NCBI RefSeq assembly: GCF_016839145.1
Contig: NZ_CP069303.1
Span: 1,922,001 to 1,986,000, forward strand
Direction: 5' to 3'
Length of the DNA: 64,000 nucleotides
Source of the DNA: Shinella sp. PSBB067
GTDB lineage: Bacteria > Pseudomonadota > Alphaproteobacteria > Rhizobiales > Rhizobiaceae
In this document: positions 17,997-26,666 of the stretch, piece after piece
How the letters are laid out: the number at the start of each line of letters is the position of its first letter
How positions within the stretch are numbered: position 1 is the first letter of the stretch
The notes under the pieces: generated by a model
What the model was told of the DNA's origin: nothing
Seen by the model: the letters and a program-made list of their open reading frames with translations, nothing else
Databases searched by the model: none
Translations under genes and position numbers: made by a program

Positions 17997-18074
17997 ATGG
18001 GACTCACACATTCCTTGAATGTTTTGATGATCAGTGCAGCGTTCCTCTTCATCGCGACGATGCTATTCATCTGA
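17997..18074 (+). CDS. 25-residue hydrophobic peptide with perfect Shine-Dalgarno
   Basis: The small frame is preceded by AAGGAGGT, a complete anti-SD match, with a 6-base spacer to the ATG. The peptide starts MGLTHSLN and its last 17 residues are almost entirely hydrophobic (LMISAAFLFIATMLFI), enough for one membrane segment. It sits in a locally AT-rich gap, with a TGTTGC/GCAACA stem-loop at 17924-17941 upstream. I do not recognise it. The ribosome site and composition argue for a real small membrane protein; there is no homology evidence from the sequence alone. Confidence 0.55.
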   Translation: MGLTHSLNVLMISAAFLFIATMLFI

Positions 18075-18168
18075 GGCGATAAGCGAGCAGAAGGGTCAGG
18101 GACAAAACGACAAGCCCTGCCGAAACCCATTCAAGAATATGCATGGCTCCGGAGACGGTGCCATGCAT
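18067..18168 (-). CDS. Possible 33-residue membrane peptide downstream of metF
   Basis: Starting 25 bases after the metF stop on the same strand, an ATG at 18168 opens a 33-residue frame whose C-terminal part (ILEWVSAGLVVLSLTLLLAY) would span a membrane and which ends in RLR. An internal ATG at 18144 gives 25 residues. Neither start has a strong ribosome site. Its end overlaps the end of the plus-strand 25-residue peptide. It could be a last cistron of the metF operon or chance. Confidence 0.28.
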   Translation of the reverse strand: MHGTVSGAMHILEWVSAGLVVLSLTLLLAYRLR

Positions 18169-18193
18169 TTTCGTTTCTGGCTGATGGTTCGCG

Positions 18194-19099
18194 TCAGGCC
18201 GCGGCGCCGGCCGCCCGGCTCCGGTCGATTCTGGCAAAGCCGACGCCGTCGCACACCTGCGAAACAAGGCTCGCCCTGTTCATCGTATAGAAGTGGAACT
18301 CGCCGATGCCGCGGGCAATGAGGTCCTCCACCTGGCGGATCGCCAGTTCCACCGCCACGGCGGCCCGCTCCTGCGGCCGGTCGTCGATCGGGCCGAGACG
18401 GTCCGCCAGCCAGCCGGGCACGGTGGCGCCGCAAAGGCCGGCGAACTTGCGGACCTGCGCCAGGTTGTGCACCGGCAGGATGCCCGGCAGGACCGGGATC
18501 GCTATGCCGGCCTTGCGCACGCGCTCGAGGTAACGCTCGAAATCGTCGTTCTCGAAGAAGAACTGGGTGAGCGCGCGCGTCGCGCCCGCATCCACCTTGC
18601 GCTTGAGCATGTCGATGTCGGCGGCGACGTCGGGACTTTGCGGATGCTTTTCCGGATAGGCGGAAACGGAAATCTCGAAATCGGCGATCCCGCGCAGGCC
18701 CGCGACCAGTTCGGCCGCATTGGCATAGCCGCCCGGATGCGGCTGGTAGGGCGCGCCGACGCCGCCCGGCGGATCGCCTCGAAGCGCGACGAAGTGCTTC
18801 ACGCCGACCGCCTGGAATTCCGCGACGACGGCATGCACCTCCTCCCTCGTCGCCCCGACGCAGGTCAGGTGCGAGGCGGCCGGCAGGCCCATCTTCAGGA
18901 GTTGGCGCACGGTCGCCAGCGTCGGCGCCTTGGTGGAACCGCCGGCGCCATAGGTGACCGACATGAAGCGCGGCGCATAAGCCGAGAGCTCGGCGGCCGT
19001 TTCCCAGAGCTGGCCTTCGGCCTCCGCCGTCTTGGGCGGGAAGAATTCGAAGGACAGACGGATATCCTTGCGGGCTGGGATGGCGGTCGCCGGCTTCAT
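18194..19099 (-). CDS. metF: 5,10-methylenetetrahydrofolate reductase
   Basis: A 301-residue flavoenzyme that reduces 5,10-CH2-THF to 5-CH3-THF, the methyl donor for methionine synthase. The N-terminal LSFEFFPPK carries the catalytic Glu (E18), MSVTYGAGGS follows, and RGDPP (LRGDPPGG) is the FAD/folate region. The ATG at 19099 is preceded by AGGAG and lies one base from the stop of the ArsR-methyltransferase regulator, so the pair forms one operon under its control. No metH is visible in the window. Confidence 0.95.
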   Translation of the reverse strand: MKPATAIPARKDIRLSFEFFPPKTAEAEGQLWETAAELSAYAPRFMSVTYGAGGSTKAPTLATVRQLLKMGLPAASHLTCVGATREEVHAVVAEFQAVGVKHFVALRGDPPGGVGAPYQPHPGGYANAAELVAGLRGIADFEISVSAYPEKHPQSPDVAADIDMLKRKVDAGATRALTQFFFENDDFERYLERVRKAGIAIPVLPGILPVHNLAQVRKFAGLCGATVPGWLADRLGPIDDRPQERAAVAVELAIRQVEDLIARGIGEFHFYTMNRASLVSQVCDGVGFARIDRSRAAGAAA

Positions 19100-19100
19100 G

Positions 19101-20108
19101 TCAACTCCTCCTGCGGATCGCGATGGGGTCGGCCGCCTGTTCGCGCTGGTCGCGGGCAAGCCATATGGTCACGGTGAGCGCATCGGCGGCCGAATGCGCG
19201 GGTTTCAGATCGACGACCGCTTCGACGGCAAGGCCCGCCTTCTCCAGCCATTCGGACATGGTCTGGTGCGAGAAGCCGAGGCGGATATGGGCGTGCTCGT
19301 CGCGCAGGTGCTCCAGCGCGTGCGGGGCAAGGTCGATGATGGCGAGCCGCCCGCCCGGCGCCAGCATGCGCGCGGCTTCCACCACCGCCGCATCCGGCTC
19401 GTCGAGGAAGTGCAGCACCTGGTGGATCGTCACGACGTCGAATTCGTCGCGCTCCAGCGGCAGGTTGAAGATGTCGCCGTGGCGGATCGAGGCCTTGGTG
19501 ATGCCGGCCCGGTCGAGATTGGCGCGGGCGACCGCCAGCATGTCGCGGCTGGCGTCGACGCCGACGCCGCGCCTGTACAGCCCTTCGAAGAGTTGCAGGA
19601 TGCGCCCCGTGCCGGTGCCGAGGTCGAGGAAGGCGTCGACCGGCTCCGTGCCGATCATCTCGGCAAGCTTCGCCTCGACTTCCGCCTCGCTGACATGCAG
19701 GCGCCGTACCGCGTCCCATTCGGCCGCGTTGCGGCTGAAATAGGCCTGCGCCTTGTCGGAGCGGACCTTTTTCAGTGCCCGCAGCCGCTCGTCGTCGCGG
19801 GCGAAGACCGCGTCCGCGGGATCGGTGGCGTCGAGAAGCCGGCGGGCAAGCGAGACGGCCTCCCCTGCCTGGCTCAGCCGGAAGAACGCCCAGGCGCCTT
19901 CCTGGTAGCGATCGACGAGCGCGGCCTCGGCAAGAAGCTTCAGGTGGCGCGAGATGCGCGGCTGCGACTGGCCGAGAATGTCGGTAAGGTCCGTCACCGT
20001 CAGGTCGCCGTGCGACAGCAGCGCAAGAAGGCGAAGGCGCGTCGGCTCGCCCGCCGCCTTCAGGATCTCCACGATGTCGTCCAGTCCGAGTTTCTGCGTG
20101 TCGCCCAT
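19101..20108 (-). CDS. ArsR-family regulator fused to a SAM-methyltransferase-like domain (SahR-like)
   Basis: A 335-residue protein. An N-terminal winged-helix ArsR domain covers about 12-85 (AAGEPTRLRLLALL, then SQPRISRHLKLL as recognition helix), and a class I methyltransferase fold covers about 150-290 with motif I LDLGTGTGR (161-169). There are no metal-binding Cys pairs. Directly upstream of metF, it fits SahR-type regulators of the SAM cycle, where S-adenosylhomocysteine is the effector and the methyltransferase fold would be the sensor. The ATG at 20108 is preferred to an in-frame TTG at 20123, which lies against the operator-like repeat. Confidence 0.85.
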   Translation of the reverse strand: MGDTQKLGLDDIVEILKAAGEPTRLRLLALLSHGDLTVTDLTDILGQSQPRISRHLKLLAEAALVDRYQEGAWAFFRLSQAGEAVSLARRLLDATDPADAVFARDDERLRALKKVRSDKAQAYFSRNAAEWDAVRRLHVSEAEVEAKLAEMIGTEPVDAFLDLGTGTGRILQLFEGLYRRGVGVDASRDMLAVARANLDRAGITKASIRHGDIFNLPLERDEFDVVTIHQVLHFLDEPDAAVVEAARMLAPGGRLAIIDLAPHALEHLRDEHAHIRLGFSHQTMSEWLEKAGLAVEAVVDLKPAHSAADALTVTIWLARDQREQAADPIAIRRRS

Positions 20109-20124
20109 GACATTCCCAATCAAG

Positions 20125-20144
20125 ACATAAAGATATGTTTATGT
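20125..20144. promoter_or_regulatory. Inverted repeat, candidate operator of the ArsR/metF operon
   Basis: ACATAAA (20125-20131) and TTTATGT (20138-20144) are perfect 7-base arms around a 6-base spacer, 17 bases upstream of the regulator's ATG. AT-rich inverted repeats with ATA...TAT character are typical ArsR-family operators. Its position suggests autorepression of the regulator-metF operon. Confidence 0.6.
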
Positions 20145-20206
20145 GATTAACTTGCATTGCGCAAGAGCCAATCCGTGTCGCCGATCTTCCCATCAACAGG
20201 CCCAAA

Positions 20207-20234
20207 GAAAAACCCCGGCGAACCGGGGTTTTCC
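20207..20234. terminator. Bidirectional intrinsic terminator
   Basis: AAAACCCCGG and CCGGGGTTTT are perfect arms around a short loop, with A and T runs on the two sides, so it can work in either direction. It separates the regulator-metF promoter from transcripts entering from the ettA side. Confidence 0.75.
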
Positions 20235-20267
20235 TACGGGCGTTGAGAGACATTGCAGGGCGGGGGC

Positions 20268-20665
20268 CCTCATCCCGCCGCCGCGGCCTTCTCCCTGCCT
20301 GCGGGGAGAGCGACTATCTTGAATTGCAAGACGGCAAGGGGCTTTGGAACGAGGCGTTTGTCGAGAGTTTCGCTGGCCCATTCTTGCGCATAGCAGGCCT
20401 GGTCCCCGGCCGGAGCCTGGCCCAAGCGACTGTACGGGCCTGGGACATCCTGGCAATCGTCCCACGCTCTCCCACGAACTTTAAGCTCTCGGAATTGTCG
20501 GGCTTGGTCGCCAATCTCCCCCGACCGGCCGGCCCGGGGAGAAAATTCCAGGTTCCAAGAGGAAGCAAGGCCGCGTTCTCCACCAGCAACGGCGCTGTGG
20601 GGAACCGGCCCGGCTTGTCCCGTCTCCCCGCCTGCGGGGAGACGGTGCCGGCAGGCGGATGAGGG
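20268..20665. repeat. RIME-like repeats flanking an unassigned 300-base stretch
   Basis: One end (about 20268-20310) reads CCCTCATCCCGCC ... CTTCTCCCTGCCTGCGGGGA; the other (about 20620-20665) reads CGTCTCCCCGCCTGCGGGGA ... GCCGGCAGGCGGATGAGGGG in opposite orientation. They are related to 9254-9415 and 38043-38185. The middle (about 20311-20615) contains no recognisable gene: an open frame through it crosses the repeats and resembles no family. It is a mosaic of repeat remnants or a possible small RNA. Confidence 0.55.
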
Positions 20666-20716
20666 GCATCGCCCGCCAAGGGGGCCCGCACGCCTTGTTC
20701 CGCGATGCCGCCCCGC

Positions 20717-22366
20717 TCAGCGGGTCAGGCGCTTGTAGGTCACGCGCTTCGGGTTGACCGAATCGGCGCCGAGGCGGCGGATCTTGTCCTGCTCGTAGTC
20801 CTCGAAGTTGCCCTCGAACCATTCCACATGGCTGTCGCCCTCGAAGGAGAGGATGTGGGTGGCGAGGCGGTCGAGGAACATGCGGTCGTGCGAGATGATG
20901 ACGGCGCAGCCGGCGAAGTTTTCCAGCGCGTCCTCGAGCGCGGCCAGCGTTTCCGTGTCGAGGTCGTTGGTCGGTTCGTCGAGCAGGAGGACGTTGTAGC
21001 CGCCCTTCAGCATCTTGGCGAGGTGCACGCGGTTGCGCTGGCCGCCCGAGAGCGTGCCGACCTTCTGCTGCTGGTCGCCGCCCTTGAAGTTGAAGGCGCC
21101 GCAATAGGCGCGGCTGTTGACCTCGTGCTTGCCGAGCTTGAGCACGTCGCTGCCGCCGGAGATCTCCTCCCAGACGGTCTTGTTGCCGTCGAGCGCGTCG
21201 CGGCTCTGGTCGACATAGCCCAGATCGACCGTCTCGCCGACGGTGATCGAGCCGGAATCCGGCTTTTCCTGGCCGGTGATCATGCGGAACAGCGTCGTCT
21301 TGCCGGCGCCGTTCGGGCCGATGACGCCGACGATGCCGCCGGGCGGCAGCTTGAAGGTGAGGTTCTCGATGAGCACGCGGTCGCCATAGGCCTTGGTAAG
21401 GTTTTCCGCCTCGATGACCGTGTTGCCGAGGCGCTCGCCGACCGGGATGACGATCTGCGCGTCGCCGGGGCGGCGGTCCGCGGCGGCCTTGACCAGTTCG
21501 TCATAGGCCCTGATACGCGCCTTGGACTTGGCCTGGCGGGCCTTCGGCGAGGAGGCGATCCATTCCTGCTCGCGCGACAGCGCCTTCTGGCGGCTGCCCT
21601 CCTCGCGCTCCTCCTGCGCCATGCGCTTGGCCTTGGCCTGGAGGTAGGCGGAATAGTTGCCCTCGTAGGGAATGCCGCGGCCGCGGTCGAGCTCGAGGAT
21701 CCAGCCCGTGACGTTGTCGAGGAAGTAGCGGTCGTGGGTGATCATCAGCACGGAGCCCGGATATTCGCGCAGGTGCTTTTCGAGCCAGGCGATCGTCTCG
21801 GCGTCGAGATGGTTGGTCGGTTCGTCGAGCAGCAGCAGGTCCGGCTGGGCGAGCAGCAGCTTGCAGAGCGCCACGCGGCGCTTTTCACCGCCCGACAGGC
21901 TTTCCACGCCAGAATCGCCCGGCGGGCAGCGCAGCGCATCCATCGCCATCTCGACCTGGCTGTCGAGGTCCCAGAGCTTCTGGCTGTCGATGATGTCCTG
22001 GAGCTTCGCGCCCTCGTCCGCCGTCTCGTCGGAATAGTTCATCATCAGTTCGTTGTAGCGGTCGAGGATCGCCTTCTTGGGGGCGACGCCCTCCATGACG
22101 TTCTCCAGCACGGTCTTCGAGGCATCGAGCTGCGGCTCCTGCGGCAGGTAGCCGAGCGTCGCGCCTTCGGCCAGCCACGCCTCACCCGTGAACTCCTTGT
22201 CGAGCCCGGCCATGATGCGCAGCACGGTCGACTTGCCCGCGCCGTTCGGGCCGAGGATGCCGATCTTGGCATCCGGGTAGAAGGACAGGTGGATGTTCTC
22301 GAGGATCTTCTTGTTGCCATAGGCCTTGTTGAGCCCAGACATGTGATAGATGAACTGACGTGCCAT
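20717..22366 (-). CDS. ettA: Energy-dependent translational throttle protein EttA (ABC-F)
   Basis: A 549-residue soluble ABC-F ATPase that binds the ribosomal E site and gates the first elongation step according to ATP/ADP. It has two ABC cassettes, each with Walker [10 protein letters not shown], signature LSGGEKRR or LSGGQRNR and Walker B [12 protein letters not shown], joined by the charged linker ([20 protein letters not shown]). The start [14 protein letters not shown] and the end VTYKRLTR match EttA. The ATG at 22366 follows GGAGCG. Confidence 0.95.
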   Translation of the reverse strand: MARQFIYHMSGLNKAYGNKKILENIHLSFYPDAKIGILGPNGAGKSTVLRIMAGLDKEFTGEAWLAEGATLGYLPQEPQLDASKTVLENVMEGVAPKKAILDRYNELMMNYSDETADEGAKLQDIIDSQKLWDLDSQVEMAMDALRCPPGDSGVESLSGGEKRRVALCKLLLAQPDLLLLDEPTNHLDAETIAWLEKHLREYPGSVLMITHDRYFLDNVTGWILELDRGRGIPYEGNYSAYLQAKAKRMAQEEREEGSRQKALSREQEWIASSPKARQAKSKARIRAYDELVKAAADRRPGDAQIVIPVGERLGNTVIEAENLTKAYGDRVLIENLTFKLPPGGIVGVIGPNGAGKTTLFRMITGQEKPDSGSITVGETVDLGYVDQSRDALDGNKTVWEEISGGSDVLKLGKHEVNSRAYCGAFNFKGGDQQQKVGTLSGGQRNRVHLAKMLKGGYNVLLLDEPTNDLDTETLAALEDALENFAGCAVIISHDRMFLDRLATHILSFEGDSHVEWFEGNFEDYEQDKIRRLGADSVNPKRVTYKRLTR

Positions 22367-22480
22367 GAAAACGCGCTCCGGATCGGACAAATTTGCCCGC
22401 TATGTAGGCGAATTCTCCGCCCGCGGCAATCTGCGAAAGCCGCGGGACCCGACACCGGCGGAAAGCCCGCCCCGTACCCG

Positions 22481-23232
22481 CTATCCCGCCTGCCCTGCCC
22501 CCGTGACCCCCTCGGTGCACCGCGATTTCGTCGGGGACGCGCCGCCGATGAGTTGCGAAAGCGGGCCCTCGCCGGCGGCAAGGCCGATGGTGAGGCCGAT
22601 GACGACGGTCCTGTCCCCGCCTTGCGGCAGGTAAGCCGCACGCGCTCGCCGGCACCGGGGCCGAAGGCCTTGTCGAAGGCGGCGCGGACTTCGGCGAGCG
22701 TTATCGCCCCGCCGGCCTTGCCGGCGAAGAGCGACGGCACCGGCGACGCGTTGAACTGGTCGAGCAGATCCAGCGAACGGCTGTAATAGGCTTCCGCCGA
22801 GGTGGTGACGCAGCTGCCGCTTCTCAGCCACTGCTGTCGGTCCATTCCGACGCGGGCGGCGGGCATGGCCGCAAGCAGGCGCTCCCGCGTGCCCGAAGCG
22901 AGCGTGATCTCGGGCAGGTCCGTCCACTTGCCCTTGCGGGCCTGCTGCCTGACGCCGTCCTCGATGCCGCAATAGCTCCGGCGTATCAGGAAACGGCTGT
23001 TGAGCGAGAACCGCTGCGCGGCCGCGGACGTGGCGGAGAAATCCGTGCAGCCCCGGCTCTTCGGCCGCGCGGCGCAATAGCCGGATTGCCAGCCGACGGA
23101 GAGCACCTCTTTTCCCCCGCCGCCCTCGGGCGCCGACTGGGCGGCGGCGAGGCCGCACGCCAGGAAAAAGGAGACACACGCAACGAGAAAGGCAGATGCG
23201 GCCTGGGAAAGCGAGGCGGTTTTCGTCTTCAT
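22481..23232 (-). pseudogene. RNase T2-family protein, frameshifted and lacking catalytic histidines
   Basis: A signal peptide (about 1-31, ending AAAQ) is followed by RNase T2 landmarks: VLSVGWQSGYC for the usual WQPxFC, FSLNSRF where FSLHGLW is expected, and MDRQQWLRSGSC where xRHEWxKHGTC is expected. Both catalytic His and the Glu are thus replaced. Near 22613-22626 the frame breaks: after LTCRK the family-like continuation (GGDRTVVIGLTIGL, ending GAGQAG) is one base out of register and stops at 22481, whereas the unbroken frame runs nonsensically into ettA. Either a pseudogene, or a sequencing error in an inactive homologue. Confidence 0.65.
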
Positions 23233-23404
23233 GACGGGCTCCCGAAAGAGAACAAAACAAGATCATATACAACCCAAAATCCATAAAACGCAACCATGAA
23301 TCATGAAAATCGCGAAATGCGGGTGCAAATGCAAAAATACACGCCGCATCCCATTGTCTTTGCATGGCAAATCGCGTTGACCTCTTGCAAACGGGAGGAG
23401 AGCC

Positions 23405-24364
23405 GTGTTTTCACAAGCGCAGACGCTGAAAAGCCCGAGCGGGGCGGCGCTGGCGGTTCGGCACGCGCCGGCGCGCGGCGAAGCGCGCGGCATCCTCCTT
23501 CTCAGTCACGGCCTTGCCGAGCACAGCGCGCGCTACGCGCCCTTCGCCGCCCGCATGGCGTCGGAAGGCTTCCATGTCTATGCCAACGACCATCGCGGCC
23601 ACGGCTTCACCACCGCCCCGGATGCGCCGCGCGGCCAGTTCGCGCCGCGGAACGGCATCGCCCCCGTCCTCACGGACATGCACGCCGTGCGTACGCATGC
23701 GGTCGACCGGCATCCCGGCCTGCCGGTCGTGCTCTTCGGCCATTCGATGGGCGGCCTCCTGGCGCTCGCCTTCGCCGAGGCGCACCCCGCCGACATCGAT
23801 GCGCTCGCCGTCTGGAATTCGAACCTCGAACCGGGGCCTGCCGGGCGGCTGGCGCAGGTGGTCCTGGCGGCCGAGCGCATGCTGAAGGGATCGGACGTGC
23901 CGAGCGCCCTCCTGCCGAGGCTCACCTTCGGCGCCTGGGGCAGGTCCATCCCCGGCCGGCGGACGGCATTCGACTGGCTGTCGCACGAGGCGGGCGAGGT
24001 CGACGCCTATGTCGCCGACCCGCTCTGCGGCTTCGACGCCAACGTCTCGCTCTGGATCGACATCTTCGCCGTCACCTTCTCCGGGGCCTCGTCCGAGGGA
24101 CTGGCGCGCCTGCCGAAGACACTTCCCATTCACCTTGCCGGCGGCGACGAGGATCCCGCGACCGACTACGGCCGGGCAACGCGCGCCTTTGCCGGACGGC
24201 TCAAGAAATCGCGGCTTGAGGACGTCACCGCGATCGTCTATCGCGGCATGCGTCACGAGACGCTGAACGAAAGCCCGGCGCTGCGCGATCCCGCCATCGA
24301 CGCCTTTGCCGGCTGGTGTCGCCGGGTTGTCGAGGAAAGGCGCCGGCTGCCGGAAAAAGCATGA
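23405..24364 (+). CDS. Alpha/beta hydrolase, monoacylglycerol-lipase/lysophospholipase type
   Basis: A 319-residue serine hydrolase. The nucleophile elbow GHSMGG puts Ser at 114; the oxyanion segment LLSHGLAEHS is at 33-41; the acid lies near GGDEDP and the catalytic His in GMRHETLNE. NDHRGHGFT is typical of the MAGL/PldB group. The start is GTG at 23405 behind GGAGGAGAGCC. The stop overlaps the ATG of the next transporter (ATGA), so the two are co-translated. Confidence 0.86.
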   Translation: MFSQAQTLKSPSGAALAVRHAPARGEARGILLLSHGLAEHSARYAPFAARMASEGFHVYANDHRGHGFTTAPDAPRGQFAPRNGIAPVLTDMHAVRTHAVDRHPGLPVVLFGHSMGGLLALAFAEAHPADIDALAVWNSNLEPGPAGRLAQVVLAAERMLKGSDVPSALLPRLTFGAWGRSIPGRRTAFDWLSHEAGEVDAYVADPLCGFDANVSLWIDIFAVTFSGASSEGLARLPKTLPIHLAGGDEDPATDYGRATRAFAGRLKKSRLEDVTAIVYRGMRHETLNESPALRDPAIDAFAGWCRRVVEERRRLPEKA

Positions 24365-25305
24365 CCACGACCGCCGCAACGCCGCTGCGCAACGAGGTGA
24401 GCCTCGGGCTCCTCCTCATGGTGCTCTCGGTGCTCGTCTCGCCGATCATCGACATCTTCGCCAAGCTCGCCGTCACCGCCGTGCCGGCGACGGAGATCAC
24501 CTTCGTGCGCCTGCTCTTCCAGATGACGGTGCTGGGTCCCATCTGCCTGATGCGCGGCTCGCTGTTCGACGTGAGCTGGAGCAAGATGGGCCTGCACGCC
24601 GCCCGCGGCCTGCTGATGGCCATCACCATGATCAGCTTCGTCACGCCGCTGGCGGTGATGGAGGTGGCGGACGCCATCGCCATCTTCTTCGTCGAGCCGA
24701 TCATCCTCACCATCCTCGGCTCCATCTTCCTCAAGGAGACGATCGGCTGGCGGCGCTATACGGCCTGCGCCGTCGGTTTCCTCGGCTCGCTGCTCGTCAT
24801 CCAGCCGAGCCTGCAGGAGGTTGGCCTCATCGCCCTCCTGCCTGTCGTCGCCGCCTTCTCGCTCGCGCTCTTTTTCCTTCTGACCCGGCTCGTCGCGCAG
24901 AAGGAGGACCCGTGGTCGATGCAGTTCTATGCCGGGTTATGGGGCGCCCTCTTTGCCGGCCTGCTGCTCGTCGTCGGCGGCAAGGCGGGCATCGCCATGC
25001 TCACGCCGGTCCTGCCCGACATGAAGCATACTTTCTATATCGCGGGCGCCGCCGTCGCCGCCACCATTGCCGGCGTGCTCGGCGTCTATGCCTATCGCGC
25101 CGCGCCCGCCTCCACGCTCGCGCCGCTGCAATATCTGGAGATCGTCTCGGCGACGATCCTCGGCTGGTGGGTGTTCGGCCATCTGCCGGACGCGGTGAAA
25201 TGGCTCGGCATCGCCATCATCATCGGTTCCGGCCTCTACGTCATCTGGCGCGAGCGCCGGCTCAACAAGACGGCGACGATCCCCACCGTCTCCACGCCGA
25301 TCTGA
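24361..25305 (+). CDS. EamA/DMT-family transporter
   Basis: A 314-residue inner-membrane protein with about ten transmembrane segments in two EamA repeats. Its ATG overlaps the hydrolase stop by 4 bases. The pairing suggests that the hydrolase product or substrate may be moved by this carrier, but the family gives no substrate. The C-terminal tail (RERRLNKTATIP) is cytosolic. Confidence 0.85.
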   Translation: MTTTAATPLRNEVSLGLLLMVLSVLVSPIIDIFAKLAVTAVPATEITFVRLLFQMTVLGPICLMRGSLFDVSWSKMGLHAARGLLMAITMISFVTPLAVMEVADAIAIFFVEPIILTILGSIFLKETIGWRRYTACAVGFLGSLLVIQPSLQEVGLIALLPVVAAFSLALFFLLTRLVAQKEDPWSMQFYAGLWGALFAGLLLVVGGKAGIAMLTPVLPDMKHTFYIAGAAVAATIAGVLGVYAYRAAPASTLAPLQYLEIVSATILGWWVFGHLPDAVKWLGIAIIIGSGLYVIWRERRLNKTATIPTVSTPI

Positions 25306-25469
25306 CGAAAGGAAAAGCCGGCGCGCATGGCAGGCATCAAGTCAGTCGAACCCGTCATGATGTCACCCGCGCCCGCCGCTATCCTGCCTTCCGGCTTTTT
25401 GTTATCCAAGGCAAAACGGGAAAAAGCCCGGCGGGCACCCTTGCATGCGTGCCGGGAAGGGAGTGCACG

Positions 25470-26666
25470 ATGGAAAAGTCGAACCTGCCGCTTGCCGGCA
25501 TAAGGGTCATCGAACTGGCGCGGGTTCTCGCCGGTCCCTGGGCCGGCCAGATGCTGGCGGACCTCGGCGCCGACGTCATCAAGATCGAAAACCCCGACGG
25601 CGGCGACGATACGCGCGCCTGGGGCCCGCCCTTCGTCACGGGCAAGGACGGCGAGAACCTCTCGGCCGCCTACTACCACTCCACCAACCGGGGAAAACGC
25701 TCCATCGCCGTCGATCTCAAGACGGAGGAAGGGCGCAAGACCGTCCACCGCCTCATCGCGACGGCCGACGTGGTGATCGAGAACTTCAAGGTCGGCGGCC
25801 TCACCAAATACGGTCTCGACTACGGGAGCCTTGCGGCAACGCACCCCAAGCTGGTCTATTGCTCCATCACAGGCTTCGGCCAGGACGGCCCCTATGCCGC
25901 CCGCGCCGGCTACGACTATATCGTGCAGGGCATGTCCGGCTTCATGTCCGTGACGGGCGCACCGGACGGCGAGCCGATGAAGGCGGGCGTCGCCATCGCC
26001 GATATCTTCACGGGCATCTATGCCGTCGCCGCCATCCAGGCCGCGCTCATCCACGTCATGAAGACCGGCAGGGGCCAGCATGTCGACATGGCGCTGCTCG
26101 ACGTGCAGTCCGCCGTCATGGCGAACCAGAACATGAACTTCCTCACCTCCGGCAAGGCGCCAGTGCGGCTCGGCAACGCGCATCCCAACATCTCGCCCTA
26201 CGAGGTCGTGCAGACGTCCGATGGACACATCATCCTCGCCGTCGGCAACGACGGCCAGTTCCGCAAGCTCTGCGGCATCCTGAAACTCGACGGCGTTGCC
26301 GACGACGAGCGCTTCGCCACCAACCGCGCCCGCGTCGCCAACCGCGAGGAGGTGCGCCGCCGCGTGACCGGCGCAACGGCGGCAATTCCCAAGGCGGAGC
26401 TGCTGGCGGCCTGCGAGCGCGAGGGCGTCCCGGCCGGGCCGATCAACTCCATCGCCGAGACCTTCGACGATCCGCAGGTCAAGGCCAGGGGCCTGCGCGT
26501 CGACTTGCCGGATGCCGACGGCAACCTCATTCCCGGCGTACGCACGCCCATCGTCTTCTCCGGCACCCCCCTCGTCTACGACCGCCCGAGCCCGCGGCTC
26601 GGCGAACACACCGACGCCGTGATGGCGGAGCTGCAATCCCTCGAAGCAGGAAAGAAAAGCGCATGA
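25470..26666 (+). CDS. Class III CoA-transferase (CaiB/BaiF family)
   Basis: A 398-residue enzyme transferring CoA between carboxylates through an aspartyl-CoA intermediate. The start LAGIRVIELARVLAGPWAGQ and the segment KIENPDGGDDTR are typical. The catalytic Asp is probably D178 in GVAIADIFTG. Its stop overlaps the ATG of the ThDP enzyme (ATGA at 26663), so the two are coupled. Formyl-CoA transferase with oxalyl-CoA decarboxylase is one known pairing of these families, but nothing here is specific for oxalate. Confidence 0.85.
   Translation: MEKSNLPLAGIRVIELARVLAGPWAGQMLADLGADVIKIENPDGGDDTRAWGPPFVTGKDGENLSAAYYHSTNRGKRSIAVDLKTEEGRKTVHRLIATADVVIENFKVGGLTKYGLDYGSLAATHPKLVYCSITGFGQDGPYAARAGYDYIVQGMSGFMSVTGAPDGEPMKAGVAIADIFTGIYAVAAIQAALIHVMKTGRGQHVDMALLDVQSAVMANQNMNFLTSGKAPVRLGNAHPNISPYEVVQTSDGHIILAVGNDGQFRKLCGILKLDGVADDERFATNRARVANREEVRRRVTGATAAIPKAELLAACEREGVPAGPINSIAETFDDPQVKARGLRVDLPDADGNLIPGVRTPIVFSGTPLVYDRPSPRLGEHTDAVMAELQSLEAGKKSA

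Noticed and set aside
20243-20662. A 139-codon open frame between the metF regulator and ettA
   Set aside because: It runs through repeat modules at both ends, has no ribosome site and shows no protein-family resemblance.
22045-22620. In-frame continuation of the RNase T2-like gene into ettA
   Set aside because: After the break the frame becomes Arg/Ser-rich and runs antisense-like within ettA codons; the family-like tail lies in another frame that ends at 22481.
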